DNA of 64,000 nt from Parasponia andersonii (lineage: Eukaryota; Streptophyta; Magnoliopsida; Rosales; Cannabaceae): NCBI GenBank assembly GCA_002914805.1, contig JXTB01000503.1, positions 219,000-282,999 on the forward strand. Direction: 5' to 3'. A model generated the notes under the pieces. The model saw only the letters and a program-made list of their open reading frames with translations, did no database searches and was not told the DNA's origin. The translations under genes were made by a program, and so were the position numbers. Shown piece by piece: positions 1 to 12,318 of this stretch; position 1 is the stretch's first letter, and each line of letters begins with the position of its first letter.

Positions 1-140
1 CAAAAAGCGGCAATTTATACTAGTGCCCCGTTTTCTCAACATATTTTCTAGCCAATCCAATGGGCACAACACACACAACCCCTACTCCTGGTACTTACTA
101 GTTGGTCTCCATATTTCTCCTCAACTATAAGCTCAAGGAA
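1..140 (+). promoter_or_regulatory. Upstream/5' UTR region of the LMW-PTP gene
   Basis: This is the sequence before the first in-frame ATG of the phosphatase gene. It is ordinary plant promoter or 5' UTR DNA, rich in CA and CT runs. I see no clear TATA box close to the start. An alternative in-frame start codon-like triplet at 102 would only lengthen the transit-peptide-like leader, so 141 is the first true ATG. Confidence 0.4.
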
Positions 141-2680
141 ATGAGAACATTACACAGTTTTGGGGCAACCCCTCTAAATTTACGATTTTGCCACTCTCCT
201 AACTCTGTCACTTCGAAACTCCTCCCATTGCCATTTCTTCTTCCTCCTCCTCCGACCCAGTTCCCATCTCTCCCAAGCTCAATCCCCCGCTCAAATTCTC
301 AGAGACCCAGTTCCTTATTCTCATCTGGGTCTGTCCTCAGAGCATCAATGGCGGCTTCTAGTGCTCCATCTACAGAAACCAAACCCTTCTCCGTTCTCTT
401 TGTGTGTTTGGGTAACATTTGCAGGAGCCCTGCTGCCGAAGGGGTCTTTACGGACTTGGTCAAGAAAAGGGGATTGGATTCAAACTTCGAGATTGACTCC
501 GCTGGCACCATGGATTATCATGAGGTATGAGTTTTGATATAAAACCATGATATTGTTTGGTTACTTAGAAAACATAGGATACTAGCCAGTGTTGGAATTG
601 ACCCTTTTCTATTCTTAGGATAAAAAATGTCTTTACAGCTTAAAGTTCATTTTATACATGTGTATTTATATCTATATATTCTGTATACTAATTTATGGTC
701 GTATCTGTTTATTATTTACAGTTTAAAGTTCAATTTGTATATTCTGGATATTGACTTATGGTACAGATAATAGAAAAAGAACTTCCCTTTACAACACGTG
801 TGTGTTTGTATGCATATATGTGTAATAACTGTGTGTAAGCTGGTTTATGTTACTATTTAAAGGGAAATCAAGCAGACCCAAGGATGAGGGCAGCTTCTAA
901 AAGGCGTGGGATTGAGATAATATCAATATCAAGGCCAATCCGACCTTCAGATTTTAGAGACTTCGATTTGGTTCTCGCTATGGACAAGCGGAATAGAGGT
1001 AGGATAAGGATAGGTTTGATGTGGTATATATTCACTATGTTGTCGTTTGGACTTTACTCTTTGCTTAGATGTATGATTTGTGCTATTTGTTTTGCACACA
1101 TGCGAAAAAATATACATGGAACAAGTTCATCTACATTGTCTTACATTTCATGTGATTATTTTGTTGGTGATGTTATAATATAGAGGATATATTGGAAGCA
1201 TTTAATCGGTGGAAATTCAGAGAACCTTTACCTGAGGACGCTTATAAGAAGGTTAGTTCTTGTTACGATGATCTTTCTGAAAGTGGAAGGGTTTTTTTTT
1301 TTTTTTTTTTAATTTTAATTTATTTATTTTTTCCTCTGATACTTGGTTTCATGCGATTGTCTGTAATTTGTAATGCAGGTTAAGTTAATGTGTTCTTATT
1401 GTAAGAGACACGAGGAAACTGAAGTCCCAGATCCTTATTATGGTGGACAACAAGGATTTGAGAAGGTAAATAACCATCGTTATGCTTACTGTTATGATAC
1501 TTGTGAGGTGCAAGGAAGACTTTATAAGTTGCATGTAGTGTAAGAATCTAGGATTTTTCGCATGTAAAGGATATAATCTAGAATTGAAATCTGAGTAGCA
1601 TCCTATTGAAGAGCAATGCTATGGGTACGTGTGTTGCTCAGCACCACGCACTCTAATAGAGGTGTGGGATCCACTACAAATTTACATTTGTGTCCCATAC
1701 TTGTGTTAGTTTGTGGTGCTAAGCAACAGAGGTGCATTAGGCATTTTCATATGCACAGAATTAACCGAAAAATGGGGAAAAAAAATCTGAAGAATGTGAA
1801 TGAGCATTGAAGTGTTGAGCAGTTCTAAAAGCTTCATCTGGCAATTCACCCAAACAAAATATTGAATTACAATGTTTCATTTGTTCCTTACTTCTTTAGG
1901 CTCCGTTTGGAACTTGGATTTTTGGAGGGAAAGAAAAAAAAATTTCAAAGAATTTCATTTTCTCTTGTTTGGATTGAAACCAAAAAACGATAAAAATCTT
2001 TTTCAAGAAAAACAGAAGTTTGCTTTGATGCTATTTTTTGGTGTATAGAATGTTGACACATTAATTAGTAAAACCAAAAGTGTGAAAATAAAATTCTATA
2101 AACTTTTAGAAAAAGTATTTTCCTCTTTCTTTTTCCATGACTTTTTCCTAGCAATTTTTTTTCCTTCAAAATCGGTTCCAAACGGAGGCTTAGTATTTTC
2201 TAATTCTTGCATTTCGGCAAAAAAAGAAAAGAAGTCCCAGTTGCTTGACAGTTGGCTCAGTTCTATTGCCTAGTGTGATCTGTCATTTGGTAACTCACGA
2301 GTCATTTCTGAACTGGTAATTCTTTTCCAGAGGCATTTTCAAGTTTCCATTGACTGGTGTATTACTCTTGATGTTGTTTTCCCTTTTGGCCTTTCTTTCA
2401 TTGACAAATTCCCTTTTCCTTTTTCTTTGCAGTGTGCTCTGTGTTTATATTCATGCATTGAGTTATATTGACTTGAATTTTTAAATAAGTCAAAAGTGAT
2501 TGTTAAGGATACCATCAATAAACTGGCACCTTAGTTACCTAAAAGTAGTTTGATTAATCTTGTCTACTTTCCAGTTGATAGAAGATATGCAACCTTATTT
2601 TGTGGCAGGTTTTGGATTTACTTGAAGATGCTTGTGAATCATTGTTGGATAGCATATTGGCAGAGAACAAAATCATTTAG
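141..2680 (+). CDS. Low-molecular-weight protein tyrosine phosphatase, 5 exons, probable plastid leader
   Basis: Cysteine-dependent phosphatase that removes phosphate from phosphotyrosine. My model has exons 141-524, 863-998, 1184-1251, 1379-1465 and 2609-2680. All junctions are GT/AG, and the exons join to 249 codons (248 aa). The P-loop CLGNICRS is at residues 89-96, with Cys89 the nucleophile and Arg95 binding phosphate. The general-acid loop DPYYGG starts at about Asp214. Residues 1-69 are rich in Ser, Pro and Leu and look like an organelle transit peptide. A second in-frame ATG at 348 would give a cytosolic form of about 179 aa, the usual size for the family. The last intron (1466-2608) carries two MITEs. 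The gene converges with the invertase downstream. The sequence shows the motifs directly; localisation is inferred. Confidence 0.93.
1615..1745. mobile_element. Small MITE-like element with terminal inverted repeats
   Basis: An inverted repeat of about 33 bp flanks a short AT-rich core. The inner 15 bp match best: GTTGCTCAGCACCAC near 1634 against the reverse complement of the copy near 1714-1728, 14 of 15 identical. The outer part begins CAATGCTA, a start that recurs in plant MITEs. No clean target duplication was found. It lies in intron 4 of the phosphatase gene and carries no coding sequence. Confidence 0.5.
1899..2189. mobile_element. Tourist-like (PIF/Harbinger) MITE, TTA target duplication
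   Basis: The left end GGCTCCGTTTGGAAC and the reverse complement of the right end (GCCTCCGTTTGGAAC) match at 14 of 15 positions. A TTA triplet sits immediately outside both ends (1896-1898 and 2190-2192), the 3-bp target duplication typical of PIF/Harbinger MITEs. The 291-bp body is AT-rich and non-coding. It sits inside intron 4 of the phosphatase gene and should be spliced out. Confidence 0.75.
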
Positions 2681-5600
2681 GACAATGCGGTTAAATCCCA
2701 GTTGGTCACCCATCTAGCTTTGATTCTATGAATAACTGTATATGCCCAATTCATTTGCTTTGTTATGTATAGACATGTTAATTTAATATAACATATCGAT
2801 TATCTGAGGCCAACACCTTTTGCGGTCCTTTTGTTTTGATTTTCTTTTGGAAAAGAGTGGTTTTATGTTGTATTAGCTCGATTTCTATTAATATGAAAAT
2901 CAAAATTATCTAATGTGGTCCCTTTCCTGTAAATGTATTTTGATAAGATTCTATTAATTGAAAAATGACAACCCCTTTGCTTTTGGTTAACATTATAAGA
3001 GTAGGCACATATATATAATATCATATTGGTGAGTTTTTAATGAGTATTTTTTGTTGGTACTCGGCTGAATATGATTTGATAGTGACCTGTTAGGTTTCAC
3101 TTAGTTCATGTTTGGCTGGGTGGAATGGGCTTGAGAATGGAATATTTCATTGTAAAGTCTATTCTATTATTTGCTTGGATTTTAAAAATTCTTTTAAAAT
3201 CACCATTCTATCAAATGATGGAATTATAATTCTTTCTTAAAAACTAATGAATACTACTCTTTAGTTGCATCATTTAAAACTTAACTTTCCATTTTGGCCT
3301 TAAATGGATACCTAAAAGTAAGGGTGTTCTTGTAAATGTCATTTATTCTATTCCATTCAATCAAAAATGGAATATCATTTTTATTCTTATTCTAATTCCA
3401 CTTTATTTCGATTCTTATTACCATTATCATTCCAATTTATAAAAGAAAACTTTGCTTATATTTTAATTCAATTAAAGAAGTATTTCATTTATATTTACTG
3501 ATAATCCTATTTTTTTCTTTATATGTTATATGTTGTTTGAATTTTAATATTTTTTTCATATGAAATGTAATATTTTTTTAAAAATATGATTTGCGTTACT
3601 TTTTTAATTTATATGTGTAGAACATGATTTTGTCACCTTTTAATTTTGAAAATTTTTAGTTACCTATAATATGAATTTCAATTCTATTAATTTCAGTATT
3701 TTTCATTGATATTTTTAATTTAATTTCTTTTAAAATGATTTAGCTACATAAAAAAGTCTAGGATCATAAGTTTGATTTTTTTTTCCTTTTTTTAAACATT
3801 CAAAAAGAAAAGTTCTTTATTTTTTTTTTAGAAAAAAATATTAAATTAGCTTTATTATGAATTAAATTTACTGGAAATTAGAATTAATGAAATTATACCT
3901 TGAAGTTAATGAGAATTAGAATAGAAAAAAAAAAATGAAAACTAAACAATAAAAATATTATCTTCGCAGTATTAAATGGCCTTCTACATTTAGATAAAAT
4001 TAAATACAATAGATTTTTTTTGGTACAAACGTTTGAAACTTTATGGCCATTTGATCAGAATCAAACGATCTAACCTCTCTCTGATAAAAGCAGACTTCAT
4101 TGAAGAGGGATAAAGTACAATGCGAAAGACCAACTAAATAGAAAATACCACCAAAAGAACTAACACTCAAGGAAAGAACACAAAAGCTAGGATTACTCCA
4201 CCACATCCTTTTTCACACTTCTTTGAAAAGATAAACGAGCAACCTAATTTCAATTCTTAAATGCAAGAGAATGGAAATGTAGAAGTACCTAATTTCTAAT
4301 TAATGCTGCTTAAGTAATAATGCTTAGGTTATCGGATTATGTGTTATCCAAGTTGAAAATTATTTTGAGTAAATGGTAAATGTGTAGTGCATATAAAATG
4401 AATTACTTATTGATCTTTTATGTATATATAAAACTATTTACAATGATCTCTTAAATCCATGTGGGAGTCAGAGACCATGTTTAATAAGGATAAGTACATC
4501 GTACAAAATCCATAAGGCTATGCTCAATAAGGCTGGAAGCTTTGATTTGCACAAAGAATTGGTTAAGTGGTGAGAATGGGAACCGATGGTTCGACAATAT
4601 ATCTCATTCAATATATGGATAAGACTGAGGCTTTGGAAACATTTGAGCAAGCTGAGCCAGATAATTTTATGTTACTTTTTTTTTTTTAAAGTTGCATTAA
4701 TGTTTTTGTCTTCATAAATTTTAGATTGTTAATATATTTTACTCGTATTTTTGTTCTAGCTGATGGATCATATGTTACAAGCGTGGGCAAGGAGATTATT
4801 GAGTAGACATACTTGGTGGAAATTTAGCATTGAAGTTGAAGCATATCTTATATCGGATTAGATTACCTTAGATATGTCGTTGCTGTTGGTTTAAGACTTT
4901 TTATCATATATGTTATTGGATTGCCTTTGAGTTGTTGTTTTTTGGACGTTGGTTTTCCAGCCTTTATTTAGTTTGGATTTTGTTGTTTATTGTTTATTTT
5001 AAACTTTGTTTGTTGTTTGCTATTTACATTTTTACTATTTAAATTGGAGTTTGGACTTCGTTGTTTAATTTGGACTTTTGAGTCTGAATACTTTGTTATT
5101 TAGCGTTATTTACTTTGGACTCTGCCATTTCTTAGCTTTAATTATCCATGAAAATGGTTAGTTGTTACCTTATTGTTTTTTTTTTTAATCAAATAAAATA
5201 TTAATTGTTGTCTTCTTGGTTATTCTTCTAAGTTTCATTTCTGTTTTCAGAAATAAAGGAAAAAGTAAAAAAAGAAAAAGCTCGATTTTTTTTTATTTGT
5301 TTCAAACCGACCAAACTGAACTCATGTTTAGTCGGGTTTTCTACATATATTTTTAGTTTGATCAGTTTTCGGTTCAAACTATGTAGAACTGAAAATCAAT
5401 CAGTCGACTTAGAAAGTGGCAAAAATTCTATCAAACTGACTAATGATCACCTCTAATATGACCAGTTCAGCCTACAAAAATATAGTGCTCAATCTAAAGA
5501 CATACAAAGTAACAATACACTACTCCAATTCGAATGTTTAGAAAGTCGAATCCTCACCCTTAGTCAAAAATAAAATTGTCTGTCATTACAGTAGACATGG

Positions 5601-6174
5601 TCGGAGATAAGACTACCATAACGAGTCGGACGACAATTCCTTTCTTGACAATGTGGGGAATTTTTTATCTATTCCTAAAATACTAAAAAAAAAAGTGTAC
5701 AAAGGCATTTTAGTCGAGATAATTTCTGATAAAGTTAGTAAACACTTCAACTGTATGTTTCAAGCTTAATCAAATTCATTAAACCTCTTTCCTTATTATC
5801 CATATTTCTTTTCAATTCCCATTACTATAAAATAGAAGTGTCATAAAAGACGAAGATTTCTTGAAAGTAACTTCCTCGGCTGACCCTGTAAACAAGGACA
5901 AGGACGTAAGTTGGGAAAAAAAAAAAAAACTCATCCCAAAGTGATCATTATTCTTCCAACTATATTTACGACTCTTTAAGCAGAACAAAATCTTGTTCAA
6001 CTTTAGTCCTACTAAACATCAACACTATTGATTAATTAGACAGGTGCAAACTTAGTTTCAAGCAGTCAAAATTGATGAGATCACAAATTCCTCACTCCCA
6101 CTAGTGGCTTCAACATTGTTGAGAAACCTGAAATGCTCCTACATCCCTCCTCCTCTTTGCCTCATAACACATGT
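2681..6174. other. Intergenic region between convergent LMW-PTP and invertase genes
   Basis: The first few hundred bases are the likely phosphatase 3' UTR and the last hundred or so the invertase 3' UTR. The rest is AT-rich with poly-T and poly-A runs. The stretch 3100-3960 repeats motifs resembling GGAATGGAAT and ATTCCATT and may be old transposon DNA, but I could not define ends. Short open frames at 4000-4206 and 4468-4650 have no recognisable domain. Confidence 0.5.
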
Positions 6175-9100
6175 TCACACTATAAAGCTCTGTTTTTTCC
6201 ATGCACGTCGTTTCCTCCTTGGATTAGCACTAATCATGCAAGAGAATGCATTCACAAGCTCTGAATCTTCTTCATTCACAAGGATCTTTGTTGCACTTGG
6301 ATTGGCAAGGAGGAGCTTCGATACAAGATATCCAGCAATGGACCAAGTTTGAAATAGTCGGGCCTGCTTTCCAACAAATCGTGCTTGCTTGGTGTCATAG
6401 TATTCAGGCCATTTGTCTCTAGCTATGCGTTTTTCAGCAACCTTAACAGCGTTTAAAGCGATTTCGGGTCTATTCATCTTTATGCATGCCACAGTAAGCT
6501 GAGACAGTTCAAATAGTACAATTAGTTTGATGAATCGTTTTTGCATTCCTTGATGTATTCTAAAAAGAGAAGTTAAATTGAAAATTCAGTAACTATGCTT
6601 TCAACTACTAAGAATCCCATACCATCTATCTGTTTTTGTAGTCCATACAAGTAAAAAGGCCTTCGACATCAATAGCATTGGTAAGTTGCAAAACCAGGCT
6701 TTAAAGAAACACATTATAAGCATTTCATAATGATTCAAATATGTATCTTTGATAAGTAAGAAGATTTTGATTTGAATGATTACAATGGAAAGTAAAGGAA
6801 AGGCAGCCTGAAAAAAAAAAAAGGCCATGGTTGATTTATCTTAACCACTGTGCAACTCACAAGGATGATATGTTACGGAAGGAAGAGAGTAATGGTGGAT
6901 AGCCAGTTGGATTTGCAAGTTCTCTACCCCGAAATACATGTAGTATATGTAGTTGTTCAGTTATTTTTACCTAGAAATAATCCTAAAACAGAAATTAGAA
7001 GCAATGAGACTATCTCACCAATTAAAACTGGAACCTTACATCGGGGTGATGGGACTCTTGTTAAAGAAAATCTACTTTAAAGACATATCCATAATGGATA
7101 CAGGCCTTACCGGATCAAGTGCATAAAAGGACCCAAATTGGGTGGAAAAGAGACTAACATCGTGTTATCTTGATTTTTCTGTTAGCTTGTTTAAGATCAT
7201 AGAGAAAGCATCTAACAGAAGCTATCTGAAGTAATTTAATCAGGTTCACAACTGGTATGAAGGGGCCACAATGGTTATTATAAATCCATTTTTGGATTCA
7301 TAAATTCAAAACTAAGTTCAGTTAACATATTTTTAGCAAAGGTAAAAATAACTAAATAAAAAACAGCAATCTTTGCTTGTCAAGAAGACTTTACCTGCCA
7401 AAGTAATGTTGGCCAAGAACCTCCATTGTGGTAAGACCAAGCACTGCCACAGAAATCCAAGTTAAACATGGGTTGAAGGAACTAATAGAGTATTGAACAT
7501 CACAAGGATCAGTTGTAGAGACCATACGTGTTCTTTGGATCACTTCCTGTTATAATCCGCCATTCCTGGCCTTCAAGTGCAGGATAGCATATTTTTAAAG
7601 GCATCTCTGCAACCAGTTCCGTCCATTTTGCTTCAATGAGATCCAATATGGCATGCGACTGATCCAGTGTTGCAAGACTGCTTACAATAGACCATATGTT
7701 TCCAAGAGAAAAGAAACGGAAGTCCATGTGAGCTGGCTGCAGATTTCCAATCAAATAGCCTCCCTTACTAGGCATGAACTCCACCAGCCAGGAAGGAATC
7801 TGATCTGGGTAGATGTTAAACTTATTTACAGCCTCATATGAGTATTCCTCTGTATTGTATCGGTAAATTTCGTTCAGTTTTCTCATATCAATCCAGTAGT
7901 ATTCTCTGATATGGAAGGATAGAGCAACTAGACGATTATTAAGTGCCTGTATAAGATCAGCAGATGCATCCTCTGGCGTAAGCATCTCACGAGCACAAAG
8001 TAAAGCAGAATAAAACAGTGCCTGCAAGAAGCAATATTGACAAGGAACATTAAATGAGAATACTGTACCATGCATTCTCATCTCAACCTCGAACATGCAG
8101 ACTGTTAAACCACAACATTGCTCGACAAATATGCACAGAAGCCTCAGCTTCCAAACCAAAACTCACAAGCTCACAAATATGATTTAGACCGCTTAAGAAT
8201 TCCCGCATTATGTTAAGTGATAGCTGAATGAGGATATCATTATAGCATTAAATATTACATCTTGGCTAGAATGATTCAAATTTCACATGTAAATTGAATA
8301 TCAGCTAAATGCTCATCAACACTTGAAGGCCAGTCTTTCAAATAGCAATCACCAATCAGATCTGGATATAACAGAAATTACATTATGTAACTCTCATCTT
8401 AAGTAGCAGAATGTTAAAGCTTAAACCTTGATGGTAACACAAGTCAGATCAGACAAACTTTTCTTTAATAGGAATGTCTTCCCTTTCTAAAATGGTCTGA
8501 GAGTGAAATTGCATAAACAGAGAGAAAATAACTCATGACAAGAATGCTGAATCCATGTGGACATTAAGGGCATGTTTACTAATCTGTAATGAAAAGAAAG
8601 GGAAAGAGAATGAGTATAAAGAGGAATGAGACGGAATTAAACTACATGAATGATTTCTCATATTAGTGTGCTGGAATATATAAGTAAACACATGACGGAA
8701 GGGAAAGGGAATCAATTTTCTAATTTTCATTCCCTTTTTGGTCCATTACGAATTAGTAAACATGGCCTAAGATTGACCAATTACCTGAATCTCCAATGGG
8801 TGGCCATGAATTCCCATGCGACGATCTATCATGCAAGATCCATCTGTGACCAACAATGTTGGAAACATATCAAAACCATCAGCAAGACACAGCTTTAAAA
8901 TCATTTTTATCCCTGTTTGCACATCAACTCTCTCTTGCACTGATAGATCTCCAGAGCATTTTCCATATGCTCGTAGCAATATGATCCACCACAACCCTGA
9001 CAAAGAGAGCATAATAGCAAAGAGATTACTGATCTGTCATTCTCAAAAGTGCATATACCACAACAAAATTAATTAATGTATTTCTAACCAGAGTCAACTG

Positions 9101-10338
9101 GAGCAACACGACCAATTGCAGCTTCACCAAAGTCGGGATCTAAGACATCTTCAGTAGCAAAATCATCACCATCCAGAGGAACAGTGCGAACTTTGAAACT
9201 AGCAGGCATGAGCCCTTGACCAGGACTATGGCAATCCATAGTTTTCTCCCAGCTCTGCCAAAACCACAAAACAACATGTACAAATTAAGGAAAGTTAAAT
9301 GTAAAGTCATAAATCAGAAGACAACATATAGACAATGCTTACTACCTAATCATGAACATAGAAACTACATTAACACGGAGATACTTATGAAAGATTATGG
9401 TTCATAGCCACGCAGTAATATTTCGTTTAAGGTGAGTCACAAATTTGATTAATATCTCTTCAAACAATATATTGTAAAGAAATAAGGGAGGCAAGTTCAA
9501 TTCTAGATAACAAGATAGTACATAAAATGAAGTCATACTGAACAATCTACAGAGATTAATGTTACTAATTGTCTTAAGAAAAGACTCATAAGTAAAAGTC
9601 TTCGTATGAAAAATACTCTTTGGACAAAATGAGTAAAGGTGATCATCAATTCAATAGTTACGTTCTCTAGTAAATAATGACTAACAACATTACCTGCAAT
9701 TGGAGAGTGTGAAGTATGAAGTTCTTTACAATATCGTATTCCCCCTTTAAGAGAAAAGCTATTGCAGAAGGTATGAAGTCACGGATAAAGACCTGATCAT
9801 AGTTAAGAACACTAGTGCTGTTGGGGTCATTAGCAGCTATTGTCCCAATAGGATTGTTACAATAATAAACGATCGAATCCCGCAATAAATTCCAAGCTTC
9901 ATCCTCAATCACACTTTCCCTAACACTCTGCAATCTGTCCTCAACTGTTCCAGCAGCAGCAGCCAGATTAGCATTTGATTCGGAATCTATTTCCTCAACC
10001 CGCGAACTAATGGCGCCATTAAGAGGAACCGATTTTGGCCTATGTGTCCTATATTCCTCCTCTTCTGCAGATATCCCACTAATGTTTCTAGCCCCATGAC
10101 ATTCGCAAATCGCAGACTCCAACCTTTTAACACCGATTTTGCTACGAAAAACACCTTTGGTACCCTCTAAAGCAAAGACCCTTAATCCATTTTTGCTTCT
10201 TCTCAAAGTGCTGGGCCCTTTATGACAAACCAAACTCGTATGTCTTATACTTTTCAGAGCAGAATCAACAGAAAACACTCCATTAAAGGGTGGAGATGAC
10301 CCAGATAGAACTTGCAGAACAGCCTCCCAAGTAGCCAT
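6175..10338 (-). CDS. Alkaline/neutral invertase (GH100), chloroplast type, 6 exons
   Basis: Hydrolyses sucrose to glucose and fructose at neutral to alkaline pH. My exons, in transcription order, are 10338-9694, 9254-9089, 8996-8785, 8021-7528, 7443-7395 and 6498-6175. They join in frame to 630 codons (629 aa), close to the usual length of the organellar clade. The first 150 or so residues are a variable transit-like leader. The GH100 domain then opens with [20 protein letters not shown] and continues through [61 protein letters not shown] and KWPEYYDT. The order and spacing resemble Arabidopsis A/N-INVE as I remember it, which suggests a plastid role; that is inferred. The usual NTPWSYHNGG reads [10 protein letters not shown] here. 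A MITE sits in the third intron. Confidence 0.95.
8568..8767. mobile_element. PIF/Harbinger-like MITE in the invertase intron, TAA target duplication
   Basis: The left terminus GGGCATGTTTACTAATCTG and the reverse complement of the right terminus (GGCCATGTTTACTAATTCG) match closely over about 24 bp. TAA is duplicated on both sides (8565-8567 and 8768-8770). The element is 200 bp and non-coding. Its right end lies only about 13-14 bp from the splice donor (GT at 8784-8783) of invertase exon 3, so it is close enough to affect splicing. Confidence 0.75.
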
Positions 10339-11525
10339 TGGTTCCTACAAACTGTAATGCAAAATTACTCCAAGTGATGGGTCTTAAGAGCACCTACAAC
10401 AGCCAAAAGAAGGGCCTCAAACTCCATGAAAATTTTGCTATCATCCACAAATGAAATTCATGTTCAAACACTCGAACTCATCATATTTATGGTGATATTT
10501 TAATAAAAAAATTCTTAGAAAATATCCTACAAACTCAGCGGCATACAAACATACATATATATATGGCATAAAATTGGAAAAGGCAGGGATATATTAGAAA
10601 GCTAGCTAGCTAGCTACGTTCTTCTTTTGGCTACGCAAGAGGTTGATATGACTTATTGTTTGGTTATGGAGAAAATGAAAGAGAGAAAATCGGGGAAGTT
10701 ATGGTGATCCTGATAGATTTACTCACCCCTATTTCATATTCGTTTTCCCAAAGATGATTTAAGAAAAAAAAAAAAAAAGATTATCCCAAAAACCCAATAA
10801 GAGAGTTCTAGATGGCAATGATCGTATGGATTGGGGTGCCGTGTTTTCTCCCTTTTTTCTCTCGCGCCCCAAACGGCTTCGCTATTTCTAGTGGTTGACT
10901 CGGTAGCGCGCGACCTACAGAGCCACAGAATTGAACGGCGTCGTTGCAGTAATGTCCAACTTTTTGTTCACTACGGAGAATTTTCGTATTTATTTATATT
11001 TGTTTGACTGATTAAAATTTATTATTTACGTTTTTTACGACAAAAGTTAAGAAGAAAAATAATTAAATTCATCACGTATGTTTCTTTCCGATAGAAAATT
11101 AGAAATTAGAAAGGAAAAAATATTAAATAATGAGTATTAAATAATAAATATTATGTTTATAAATTATAATAATAGTCAAAAAATTATGATTCAATAGTTA
11201 AAAAAATAAATATCTATGGATAAGCTAAAAAAAGACTTATTAAATCAAGAATTTATACCTATACAAATAATGTAATATTTGATTTTATAATATAAAAGTG
11301 AAGAAGATTCCAATGGATGGAGACATGTTAATATTTCGTAAATAAAAATAAAAATTTATTATTTTTTTCATAAAATATGTATTCTTAATAATTTTTAATT
11401 TTTCATTAATATTACATTTTTCAAAGTTAATTGGGGAAGTGACTAAAAAACCAATAGAATAAAATCCGTTTCTACCTAAGATTGGGTGAAAACCGATAAT
11501 TCTATCAAATTCTTTTATATTGAAA

Positions 11526-11562
<37 letters not shown>

Positions 11563-12318
11563 CATTTTCACGTCTCAAACAAACATTAGAACTAAGTTAT
11601 TTTAAAATTAATTCTATTTCATTTTTTCCACCCCACCAAACGGACCGTAAATAAATGTGGTATAGTCTTAAATTTTGTTCCTCGTAAATAATGGAACTTT
11701 AGATGCTTGTTCTAGGAGGTATGATAACGTCAAGTTATTATTCAGGAATTGCACGAGTGCATTAGACTACTATGTAACGCGCACATTTATTTATCTTCTA
11801 GCACAAAATAGATTAATTAATTTTGACAAAAAAGTAATTAATTAATTAAAAGTAGTTACCAATTTATTGAAGTCAAGTACAGGGAATTAACGAATTTTAA
11901 TTTAACCCTCATATAAACTATAAAATTAGGACCTTTTAACTTAGTAATTTTCCTAAATTTTAACGACTTGCCTTATAACATGCTATTGGCAAACAGCAAA
12001 ACTAGCGTGAAGAGTATCCGCACAACGAATCATAAGAACGCCAAAAAGATATGTACCTATACCATACACAATTAATCTGTAATTTTTTACTTCCAATTTT
12101 CAAGACAGCATTTCACATACTAGAAAAATATTACAAAATCCTCATCTACCAATTGAGTTTAAAATGGGCAAAGAAAATCTGGAGTAAATATGAATAACAA
12201 GAGATAAACATTTTCTGCTACTCCTTTGTTCTTAATTTTCTAGTTGAGCAAAGTTCTAAATTTCGATATCTAGTCAAACTATCAACCTTAAAACTTAAAG
12301 GTAGAGTCTAAATCAACT
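10339..12318. promoter_or_regulatory. Invertase upstream region and HDA9 3' flank
   Basis: The part just above 10338 is the invertase 5' UTR and promoter; 10840-10960 is notably more GC-rich than its surroundings and may hold the transcription start. The middle is very AT-rich and contains a run of 35 T at 11528-11562. The last few hundred bases before 12319 probably include the HDA9 3' UTR. No other gene is seen. Confidence 0.45.
11528..11562. repeat. Poly-T homopolymer (35 T)
   Basis: An uninterrupted run of 35 thymines. It could be a retroposon tail on the minus strand or simple slippage. Its length is likely to vary between individuals and assemblies. Confidence 0.9.

Noticed and set aside
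11630..11655. Motif CCACCAAACGGACC resembling a MITE end
   Set aside because: No matching inverted end was found upstream within a plausible distance.
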